The notes under the pieces are model-generated. The model ran no database searches and was not told the origin of the DNA. It saw only the letters and a list, made by a program, of their open reading frames with translations. The position numbers were made by a program, and so were the translations under genes. From Georhizobium profundi (GTDB lineage: Bacteria > Pseudomonadota > Alphaproteobacteria > Rhizobiales > Rhizobiaceae): a stretch of 64,000 nucleotides of DNA. Positions 54,526 to 62,195 of this stretch are shown in pieces (the first letter of the stretch is position 1; each line of letters opens with the position of its first letter). The stretch spans positions 1,884,001 to 1,948,000 of the forward strand of contig NZ_CP032509.1 in NCBI RefSeq assembly GCF_003952725.1, read 5' to 3'.

Positions 54526-57366
54526 ATGTCGAAAACAATCCGGTTCATGCTCGACGGCAAGGCGGTTGAGGCCGCCGAAGGCGAGACGATCTGGCAGGTG
54601 GCAAAGCGCGAAGGCACGCGCATCCCCCATCTCTGCCATCTGGACAAGGTCGGCTACCGGCCGGACGGCAATTGCCGGGCGTGCATGGTGGAGATCGATG
54701 GCGAGCGCACGCTTGCCGCGTCCTGCATCCGGAAGCCGACCGAAGGCATGGAGGTGAAGACCCAGACGGAGAGGGCCGACAAAGCTAGGCGCATGGTTTT
54801 CGAAATGCTCGCCGCCGACATGCCTGCACAAGATGCCGGCCCAGACGACCAGTCATCCTTCTGGCAGTGGGCGGGATCGATGGGCATCTCCGGCTCTGAT
54901 CGCCTGCGCTCGAAATTCGACCACCAAACCACCGAACTGCTGCACGACGTGTCGAATCCGGCCATCGCGGTCAATCTCGACGCCTGCATTGCCTGCAACG
55001 CCTGCGTACGCGCCTGTCGCGAGGTGCAGGTGAACGACGTGATCGGCATGGCCGAACGCGGCAGCCACATGGTTCCTGTCTTCGACATCCACGACCCGAT
55101 GGGGCTTTCCACCTGCGTTACATGCGGCGAATGCGTCGAAGCGTGTCCGACGGGTGCGCTTTATGAAAAATCCCTGATGGACGCCGATGCCCGCACGCGG
55201 ACCGTCGAGCAGTTCGACAAGGTTGTGGATTCGGTCTGCCCGTTCTGCGGCGTCGGCTGCCAGACGACGGTGCGCGTCAAGGACGACCTGATCGTCCAGG
55301 TCGATGGCCGCGACGGGCCGGCGAACGAAAACCGGCTTTGCGTCAAAGGCCGTTTCGGTTTCGATTATGTGCGCTCGCCGGACCGGCTGACGAAGCCGCT
55401 GATCCGCCGGGACGATGCGCCGAAGTGTGGCGACATCAATCTGAAGGGCGCCGACCCTCTGACTGTCTTCCGCGAAGCGACGTGGGAAGAGGCGCTCGAG
55501 CGCGCTTCTAGCGGGCTTACGAAGATCCGCGACGAGCGCGGCGGCCAGGCCATCGCCGGGTTCGGCTCGGCCAAGGGTTCGAACGAGGAAGCCTATCTCT
55601 TCCAGAAGTTCATCCGGCAGGGCTTCGGCACCAACAATGTCGATCACTGCACGCGGCTTTGCCATGCGTCCTCGGTTGCCGCGCTCATGGAAGGCGTCGG
55701 CTCAGGTGCGGTCTCGGCGCCGTTCAACGACGCGCTGAAAGCCGATTGCATCATCGTCATCGGCGCGCGCCCGACAACGAACCACCCCGTTGCCGCGACC
55801 TATTTCAAGCAGGCCGCCAAACAGGGTCGCAAGCTCGTCGTCATCGATCCGCGCAAGCAGGACCTGATGCGTCATGCGAGCCATTCGCTGGTCTTCAAGC
55901 CCGGCACGGACGTCGCGCTTCTCAACGCGATGCTCAATGTCATCATCACCGAGCGGCTCTATGACGAGCAATATATCCAAGCCAATGTCAGTGGCTTCGA
56001 AGCGCTGAAGGAGAAGGTGAAGGACTTCACGCCCGAGGCAATGGAGCCCGTCTGCGCGGTGCCGGCGGCGACCATTCGCGACGTGGCGCGGCTTTATGCC
56101 AAGTCGGAACGCTCGATCATCTTCTGGGGCATGGGCATCTCGCAGCACACGCACGGCACCGACAACTCGCGCTGCCTGATCGCGATGGCGCTGATCACCG
56201 GCCAGATCGGCCGACCCGGCACGGGGCTGCATCCGCTGCGCGGCCAGAACAACGTGCAGGGCGCCTCCGACGCCGGTCTCATCCCGATGGTTTATCCCGA
56301 TTACCGTTCGGTGGAAGATGCCGATATCCGGGCCGAATTCGAAGATCTCTACGGCCGGCCGCTCGATGCCAAGCGCGGCTTGACCGTCGTGGAGATCATG
56401 GACGCGATCCATGATGGCGAGATCAGCGGCATGTATGTGATGGGTGAAAACCCGGCCATGTCGGACCCGGATCAGATCCATGCACGCGCGGCGCTCGCCA
56501 AGCTCGATCATCTGGTGGTGCAGGACATCTTCCTCACCGAAACCGCCTGGCACGCCGATGTCGTGCTGCCGGCTTCCGCGCATGCCGAGAAGCTCGGCAC
56601 CTATACCAACACGAACCGGCAGGTTCAACTTGGCCGGCCGGCCATTTCTTTGCCGGGCGACGCGCGGCAGGATTGGGAGATCATCCAGGATCTCGCCAGG
56701 GCGTGCGGTCTCGACTGGCATTATGGCCATGTCTCGGAGGTTTACACCGAGATGGCTTCCGTCATGCCGTCGCTTAAGAACATCAGCTGGGATCGTGTCG
56801 AACGCGAAGGCTCCGTGACCTACCCGGCCGATGGTCCGGATGTTCCTGGCAACGAGATCATCTTCGTCAACGGTTTCCCGACCAGGGATCGACGCGGCAA
56901 GATCGTGCCGGCCGATCTTTTGCCGCCGGACGAAGTTCCAGACGAGGACTATCCTCTCGTGCTGACCACTGGGCGGCTGCTTGAACACTGGCACACCGGT
57001 GCCATGACGCGGCGCGCCGGCGTGCTCGATGCGATCGAGCCGGAAGGCATCGCCTCGATGAACCCGCGCGAAATCGAGCGGCGGGGCATGCGACAGGGCA
57101 TAATGGTGAAGGTGGAGACGCGTCGGGGAACGGTTGAAGCGCTTCTTCGCGCCGACCGGGAAGTCGCAGATGGTATGATCTTCATGCCGTTCTGCTTCAA
57201 CGAAAGTCCGGCCAACGTTTTGACGAATCCGCAGTTGGATCCGTTCGGCAAAATCCCGGAGTTCAAATATTGTGCCGCGCGCATAGGCCTTGCGGATACT
57301 GAAACAGCGGCTCTTGGCGAGAATCGAGGCAGTTCGTCGTTAACGAAAGAATTGCCCAATTCATAA
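54526..57366 (+). CDS. fdsA: NAD-dependent formate dehydrogenase, catalytic subunit
   Basis: The 946-residue protein begins with a [2Fe-2S] ferredoxin domain (HLCHLDKVGYRPDGNCRACM), then two [4Fe-4S] clusters (CIACNACVRACREV; CVTCGECVEACPTG), an Mo-bis-MGD domain with its [4Fe-4S] motif (CPFCGVGCQ), and catalytic-region HCTRLCHASSV with the molybdenum-ligand cysteine. It ends with the molydopterin-binding domain. It oxidises formate to CO2 in the cytoplasm. FdsD and the sulfurtransferase FdsC are not in the window. Confidence 0.93.
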   Translation: MSKTIRFMLDGKAVEAAEGETIWQVAKREGTRIPHLCHLDKVGYRPDGNCRACMVEIDGERTLAASCIRKPTEGMEVKTQTERADKARRMVFEMLAADMPAQDAGPDDQSSFWQWAGSMGISGSDRLRSKFDHQTTELLHDVSNPAIAVNLDACIACNACVRACREVQVNDVIGMAERGSHMVPVFDIHDPMGLSTCVTCGECVEACPTGALYEKSLMDADARTRTVEQFDKVVDSVCPFCGVGCQTTVRVKDDLIVQVDGRDGPANENRLCVKGRFGFDYVRSPDRLTKPLIRRDDAPKCGDINLKGADPLTVFREATWEEALERASSGLTKIRDERGGQAIAGFGSAKGSNEEAYLFQKFIRQGFGTNNVDHCTRLCHASSVAALMEGVGSGAVSAPFNDALKADCIIVIGARPTTNHPVAATYFKQAAKQGRKLVVIDPRKQDLMRHASHSLVFKPGTDVALLNAMLNVIITERLYDEQYIQANVSGFEALKEKVKDFTPEAMEPVCAVPAATIRDVARLYAKSERSIIFWGMGISQHTHGTDNSRCLIAMALITGQIGRPGTGLHPLRGQNNVQGASDAGLIPMVYPDYRSVEDADIRAEFEDLYGRPLDAKRGLTVVEIMDAIHDGEISGMYVMGENPAMSDPDQIHARAALAKLDHLVVQDIFLTETAWHADVVLPASAHAEKLGTYTNTNRQVQLGRPAISLPGDARQDWEIIQDLARACGLDWHYGHVSEVYTEMASVMPSLKNISWDRVEREGSVTYPADGPDVPGNEIIFVNGFPTRDRRGKIVPADLLPPDEVPDEDYPLVLTTGRLLEHWHTGAMTRRAGVLDAIEPEGIASMNPREIERRGMRQGIMVKVETRRGTVEALLRADREVADGMIFMPFCFNESPANVLTNPQLDPFGKIPEFKYCAARIGLADTETAALGENRGSSSLTKELPNS

Positions 57367-57497
57367 TCGCTTAATCTCTAAATAACCCTCCGGTAACGAT
57401 ATCCGCGTAAGACTTCACGTGCGGGGGATAAACGCCGCCGAAGCTCCGGAAAAGGTCTCGCGTCCCGGAGCGGCCCGCCCTTTAGCGCCTCCAGTTA

Positions 57498-57540
57498 CAA
57501 AAACAGCCGCGCCTGCACGAAGCAGGCGCGGCTGTTTTTG
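57498..57540. terminator. Strong bidirectional terminator after fdsA
   Basis: A perfect 19-bp inverted repeat (57498-57516 and 57522-57540) around a 5-nt loop has A-runs and T-runs at its ends, so it can stop transcription on both strands. The gap 57367-57862 otherwise holds only a possible small gene at 57560-57706. Confidence 0.92.
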
Positions 57541-57559
57541 TTTGACCTTCCGGTCGCCG

Positions 57560-57706
57560 TCAGATGTCGAAGAAGCGGTGCCGTCTCGTGTTGAACGGGC
57601 CGCACTCGATCTGGTGACGCAGCACAAAATCGTGGGGACGTGCAGATGCGGCAGGGCGATTGGCCCCGGCAAAGCGGCGACGCAGATTGTTCAGGAAGTC
57701 ACGCAT
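57560..57706 (-). CDS. Possible small basic protein, unknown
   Basis: A 48-residue frame starts with ATG and has a purine stretch (AAGAGTGA) upstream. It reads MRDFLNNLRRRFAGANRPAA ... and is rich in arginine. Its end is 20 bp from the bidirectional terminator, which would suit it. There is no match to a family I know. Confidence 0.35.
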   Translation of the reverse strand: MRDFLNNLRRRFAGANRPAASARPHDFVLRHQIECGPFNTRRHRFFDI

Positions 57707-57862
57707 GCAATTCACTCTTGAGGGCTGGAAACGCGTGCACCGCATATAAGCTTGTCGCCGCGTCGCCGCCGACATGCCAGCGCCACTAAATGTCGCAAAA
57801 ATGATTGTTGGGGGAATGCCCGGCTCGTCGACCAAACTGCACCATGACGGCGGCGTTGCCCG

Positions 57863-59359
57863 ATGCTAGGGAAGCCCAAATGCACCGGAGACAGTCGTTT
57901 GGCAAAAGCGCTGATGTTGCAAGGAACCGGCTCGGATGTCGGCAAGACCGTTCTGGTGGCGGGGCTTTGCCGGCTTGCAGCAAACCGTGGCCTCCGGGTC
58001 AGGCCGTTCAAGCCGCAGAACATGTCGAACAACGCTGCCGTCGCGGAGGATGGCGGCGAGATGGGGCGGGCGCAGTGGCTGCAGGCGCTGGCCGCCCGTA
58101 CGCCACCTTCGATCCACATGAACCCGATCCTCTTGAAGCCGGAAAGCGAGACCGGTAGCCAGGTGGTCGTCCACGGGCGTGTCGTGGGCAAGGCCAGGGG
58201 CAGGGACTACCAGGCGCTGAAGCCGCGGCTGCTCGAAAAGGTGATGGAGAGCTTTGCGCGTCTCAAGCAGGATTGCGATCTTGTCCTCGTCGAAGGCGCT
58301 GGTTCGCCGGCCGAAATCAATCTGCGCGCCGGCGATATCGCCAATATGGGGTTTGCGACGAAGGCCGGCGTGCCGGTCGTGCTCGTCGGCGACATCGACC
58401 GGGGCGGTGTGATCGCCTCGCTCGTCGGGACGCATCACATCCTGCCGGAGGAAGACCGGCGCATGATCTGCGGCTATCTGATCAACAAGTTTCGCGGTGA
58501 TGTCAGTCTCTTCGACGAGGGGCTGGCGGCGATCACGCGGTTCACCGGCTGGCAAAGCTTCGGTGTCGTCCCTTGGCTGGCCGAGACGGCCCGATTGCCG
58601 GCCGAGGATTCCGTGGCGCTCGAGCGATTGGCGGCGGGATCGGCGCGGGCGCTGAAGGTTGCCGTACCCGTTCTGTCGCGGATCGCGAATTTCGACGATC
58701 TCGATCCGCTTGCGGCAGAGCCTGAGATCGACCTTGTCTATGTGCGCAACGGCGAACGCTTGCCTGACGATGCCGGCCTGATCGTGATCCCCGGCTCGAA
58801 ATCAACCATCGGCGATCTGGCCGCTTTCCGGGCAAACGGGTGGGATCTCGATCTTGCGCGTCATGTGCGCCGCGGCGGGCACGTGGTCGGCATTTGCGGC
58901 GGATACCAGATGCTGGGTCGCAGCGTTGCCGATCCGCTTGGGCTCGAAGGCGCACCATCGCGCGTCGATGGGCTCGGGTTGCTCGACGTCGATACGGTGA
59001 TGGCGCCCGATAAGGTCGTCCGAAATGTCTCCGCTCATTCGACGGTATTCGATGAGCCGTTACAGGGATATGAAATCCATCTCGGCGTCAGCGAGGGACC
59101 GGATGCGGCCCGCGCGCCGGTCACGATCGACGAGCGACCGGATGGCGCCACGACCGCCGATGGGCGTGTGATGGGCACCTATCTGCATGGGCTATTCGCA
59201 GCCGACGGGTTCCGCCGCGCCTATCTCGCTGCACTCGGAGTTAGAGCCGTAGCAGACAGTTATGCGCAAGGCGTCGACGCCGCTCTCGACGCCATCGCCG
59301 CGCGGCTGGAACAGGTACTCGATGTCGACGGGCTTCTCGGTTCGGCCGCGTCTGTCTGA
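57863..59359 (+). CDS. cobQ: Cobyric acid synthase
   Basis: The 498-residue product has the P-loop-like ATPase motif ALMLQGTGSDVGKTVLVAG and the C-terminal glutamine amidotransferase (GGHVVGICGGYQMLGRS, with catalytic cysteine). It amidates four carboxyl groups of adenosylcobyrinate in cobalamin synthesis. The start is 57863, but an internal ATG at 57914 is also possible. The gene is followed by the riboswitch-controlled transporter. Confidence 0.94.
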   Translation: MLGKPKCTGDSRLAKALMLQGTGSDVGKTVLVAGLCRLAANRGLRVRPFKPQNMSNNAAVAEDGGEMGRAQWLQALAARTPPSIHMNPILLKPESETGSQVVVHGRVVGKARGRDYQALKPRLLEKVMESFARLKQDCDLVLVEGAGSPAEINLRAGDIANMGFATKAGVPVVLVGDIDRGGVIASLVGTHHILPEEDRRMICGYLINKFRGDVSLFDEGLAAITRFTGWQSFGVVPWLAETARLPAEDSVALERLAAGSARALKVAVPVLSRIANFDDLDPLAAEPEIDLVYVRNGERLPDDAGLIVIPGSKSTIGDLAAFRANGWDLDLARHVRRGGHVVGICGGYQMLGRSVADPLGLEGAPSRVDGLGLLDVDTVMAPDKVVRNVSAHSTVFDEPLQGYEIHLGVSEGPDAARAPVTIDERPDGATTADGRVMGTYLHGLFAADGFRRAYLAALGVRAVADSYAQGVDAALDAIAARLEQVLDVDGLLGSAASV

Positions 59360-59420
59360 TGCGCGGAGGCTCGAACGCGATTGACACCGATCGGGCGCCA
59401 CGCCTATCTCTAGTGCATCG

Positions 59421-59788
59421 AAAGGTTTCCTGAGCGCCATTGGCGTTCGGGGATGAAAAGGGAATGCGAGGGGTGGACCCAATTCGGGCGCCTTGATCGC
59501 AGCCGACCCCGCGACTGTAGAGTGGCGAGGCTTTCCCATCCGGCGATTGCGTCTCGTTGGTCGATGCCCGGCATGGTGCAGGGCAGGCCATCGATGGGCA
59601 ATCACTGGAAAAGCCACTGGAGTGGCGACTGCGCAGAACCACGGCTGGACGCCTCCTGTCTACGAATCGTCCGCCGGCGCAGCCGCCGCAAGCTCCGGGA
59701 AGGTGAGGGACAAGCCGTTGCACCGGACCTTCGGGTCCGGTGCTGCAGCCACGAGCCAGGAGACCTGCCTGTCGACATCGAACCTAGA
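59421..59788 (+). ncRNA. Cobalamin (B12) riboswitch
   Basis: The conserved core is readable: GATGAAAAGGGAA (59452), then AGCCGACCCCGCGACTGTAG (59500), CCACTGGAGTGGCGACT (59614) and GAGCCAGGAGACCTGCC (59753). The span of about 370 nt is long because one peripheral arm (59527-59615) is expanded into a nested hairpin with pairs GGCTTTCC/GGAAAAGCC, GATTGC/GCAATC and TCGATG/CATCGA. It ends 130 bp before the HupE-type gene, which it should repress when B12 is plentiful. Confidence 0.85.
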
Positions 59789-59917
59789 GGGACGGGGTGT
59801 TCCGCTCTTGGCCAACAGTCTCGTTGCCGGGGGACCGGTCTATGGGGGAGACTGCGCGGTCAGGCGAACACGCCGTTCAGAGGCCTTTATGGCCTATCTG
59901 ACACGGGAGTTGTCTTC

Positions 59918-60553
59918 ATGATCGTCTTCAAGCGCGGCGTAGCAGCCGCATTCTTTACTGTGCTTGCCTCGTCTGCCTACGCCCATCATCCAATGGGCGG
60001 CGAGACGCCCTCAACCTTCTCTGCAGGTCTTTTGTCCGGCATCGGGCATCCGATCATCGGGCTCGACCATCTGGCGTTCATCATCGCCGTCGGTATTGCG
60101 GCCACGCTCACGCGCCATCGCTTTGCCATGCCGCTTTTCTTCATCGGCGCGACTGTTCTCGGCACGCTTGTTCACCTCGCAGCGCTGGGTCTCCCTTTCG
60201 TGGAAGTCATGGTCGCGCTGTCGGTCGCGGTGCTCGGCATCATGCTGCTTTCGGGCCGCGCTTATGCTCCGGCCGCCTACGCTGCCGTCTTTGCGCTGGC
60301 CGGCCTGTTTCATGGTCACGCCTATGGCGAAGCCGTGTTCGGAGCCGAGACGACACCGGTGCTCGCCTATCTCGCCGGCTTTGCAGCCACGCAGTACCTG
60401 ATCGCGATCGGTGCTGGCCTCGCCGCGACGGCACTGTTCGCCACCGGCCGGACTGCCGACAACGTCGCCTTGCGGATCTCGGGCGGCGTCGTTGCAGGCG
60501 TCGGTGCCTTGCTCGTCGGCGAGCATCTGCTTGCCGCCATCGGTCTTGCCTGA
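59918..60553 (+). CDS. HupE/UreJ-family protein, probable cobalt transporter
   Basis: The ATG at 59918 starts a signal-like segment ([19 protein letters not shown]) and then HPMGGETP, the histidine-rich start of the mature family. The 211-residue protein has six to seven membrane helices ([32 protein letters not shown]). The B12 riboswitch upstream and the cob genes around it indicate cobalt uptake rather than nickel. Confidence 0.85.
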   Translation: MIVFKRGVAAAFFTVLASSAYAHHPMGGETPSTFSAGLLSGIGHPIIGLDHLAFIIAVGIAATLTRHRFAMPLFFIGATVLGTLVHLAALGLPFVEVMVALSVAVLGIMLLSGRAYAPAAYAAVFALAGLFHGHAYGEAVFGAETTPVLAYLAGFAATQYLIAIGAGLAATALFATGRTADNVALRISGGVVAGVGALLVGEHLLAAIGLA

Positions 60554-60557
60554 CCAC

Positions 60558-61091
60558 ATGGCGGAACAGCGCAACGGGGCGGTCTTCGTCCTTGGCGGAG
60601 CCCGCTCCGGCAAATCGGCCTATGCCGAAAAGCTGGCGCGGGAAACCGGCCTTCCGCGCCACTACGTCGCGACGGCGCAGGCCTTCGACGACGAGATGCG
60701 GGCGAGGATCGCGCGGCACAGGGTCGATCGTGGCGCGGACTGGGTAACCCATGATTGCCCGCTTTCGCTCACCGGGGTCCTGCGCGAGCACATCCGGCCG
60801 GACCGCGTCGTGCTGGTGGATTGCCTGACGCTTTGGGTCACCAATCTGATGATGGAGGAGCAGGGCGATGCCGCGATGGACGCTGCTTTCGACGATCTCG
60901 TCTCGCTCCTCGCCAGCCCGCCCGGTCGCGTGATCCTCGTCTCCAACGAGGTCGGCCTCGGCATCGTGCCGGAAAATTCCATGGCGCGCGCCTTTCGCGA
61001 TCACGCAGGGCGCCTGCACCAGAAAATCGCTGCGGTCGCAGGCGAAGTCTACTTCGTCGCCGCCGGCCTGCCGCTCAAAATGAAGGGTTAG
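60558..61091 (+). CDS. cobU: Adenosylcobinamide kinase/guanylyltransferase
   Basis: The ATG at 60558 gives 177 residues. It has the P-loop [19 protein letters not shown], the HRVDRGADW region with the histidine that is guanylated, and [15 protein letters not shown]. It phosphorylates and then GMP-activates adenosylcobinamide late in cobalamin synthesis. It starts 4 bp after the transporter gene and is in the same operon. Confidence 0.93.
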   Translation: MAEQRNGAVFVLGGARSGKSAYAEKLARETGLPRHYVATAQAFDDEMRARIARHRVDRGADWVTHDCPLSLTGVLREHIRPDRVVLVDCLTLWVTNLMMEEQGDAAMDAAFDDLVSLLASPPGRVILVSNEVGLGIVPENSMARAFRDHAGRLHQKIAAVAGEVYFVAAGLPLKMKG

Positions 61092-61096
61092 CTCCC

Positions 61097-62149
61097 ATGC
61101 AATCGAAGATACCGGCAACGGTGATCACCGGCTTTCTCGGCGCCGGCAAGACGACGATCATTCGCAACCTGCTGATGAACGCGCAAGGCCGCCGCATCGC
61201 GCTTATCATCAATGAATTCGGCGATCTGGGCGTCGATGGCGACGTGCTCAAGGGCTGCGGTGCAGAAACCTGTAGCGAAGACGACATCGTGGAACTGACA
61301 AATGGCTGCATCTGCTGCACGGTCGCCGACGATTTCATCCCGACGATGGAAAAGCTTCTGGAACGGGACCGGCTGCCGGATCACATCGTCATCGAAACCT
61401 CCGGCCTCGCGCTGCCGCAACCGCTCGTCAATGCCTTCAACTGGCCGGGCATCAAGGAGCGGGTGACGGTCGATGGCGTCGTCACCGTCGTCGACAGCGC
61501 AGCGGTTGCAGCCGGGCGCTTCGCCGATGACGAGGACCGCGTCGATGCGCTCCGTGCCGCCGACGAGAGCCTCGATCACGAAAGCCCGCTGGAGGAGCTT
61601 TTCGAGGATCAACTGACTGCGGCCGACCTCATCATCCTGAACAAAAGCGATCTCGTCGATGCGGCGGGTCTCAGCGCTGTGCGCAACGATGTGGCGGCGC
61701 GCACCAGCCGCAAGCCGCAGATGATCGAAGCATCCGGTGGCGAGGTATCGGCGGCTGTCCTGCTCGGTCTCGGCGTCGGCACCGAAAGCGATATCGCCAA
61801 TCGCCGATCCCATCACGAGATCGAGCATGAGAATGGCGAGGAGCACGATCACGACGATTTCGAAAGCTTCGTCGTCGATCTGGGCGGTGTCGCTGCACCC
61901 GATCGCTTTTCGAAAGCGCTGAGGGACATCATCGCCACCCACGACATTTTGCGGCTCAAAGGCTTCGCAGATGTCGCAGGTAAGCCCATGCGGCTTGTGG
62001 TGCAGGCGGTCGGGAGCCGCGTCGACAGCTATTTCGACCGCGCCTGGAAGCCAGGAGAGGAGCGCGGGACACGCCTCGTCGTGATCGGACTTCACGATGG
62101 ACTCGACGAGGCGGCGATCACCGCAGCCCTGCAGGATGCCGCGCGATGA
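61097..62149 (+). CDS. cobW: CobW, GTPase for cobalt insertion
   Basis: The 350-residue COG0523 GTPase has VITGFLGAGKTTIIRNLLM, the metal motif GCICCTVADDF and the nucleotide motif NKSD. A histidine/acid stretch (HHEIEHENGEEHDHDDFES) fits metal binding. It probably delivers cobalt to CobN. It starts 5 bp after cobU. Confidence 0.94.
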   Translation: MQSKIPATVITGFLGAGKTTIIRNLLMNAQGRRIALIINEFGDLGVDGDVLKGCGAETCSEDDIVELTNGCICCTVADDFIPTMEKLLERDRLPDHIVIETSGLALPQPLVNAFNWPGIKERVTVDGVVTVVDSAAVAAGRFADDEDRVDALRAADESLDHESPLEELFEDQLTAADLIILNKSDLVDAAGLSAVRNDVAARTSRKPQMIEASGGEVSAAVLLGLGVGTESDIANRRSHHEIEHENGEEHDHDDFESFVVDLGGVAAPDRFSKALRDIIATHDILRLKGFADVAGKPMRLVVQAVGSRVDSYFDRAWKPGEERGTRLVVIGLHDGLDEAAITAALQDAAR

Positions 62150-62195
62150 CATCAAAACGTCGATCACGCTGTGTCGGCTGCAGGCGACGGCGGCC

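Noticed and set aside
57371..57385. TTAA-N7-ATAA, a near CtrA site after fdsA
   Set aside because: One base off the consensus, after a gene end and nearly 500 bp from the next start.
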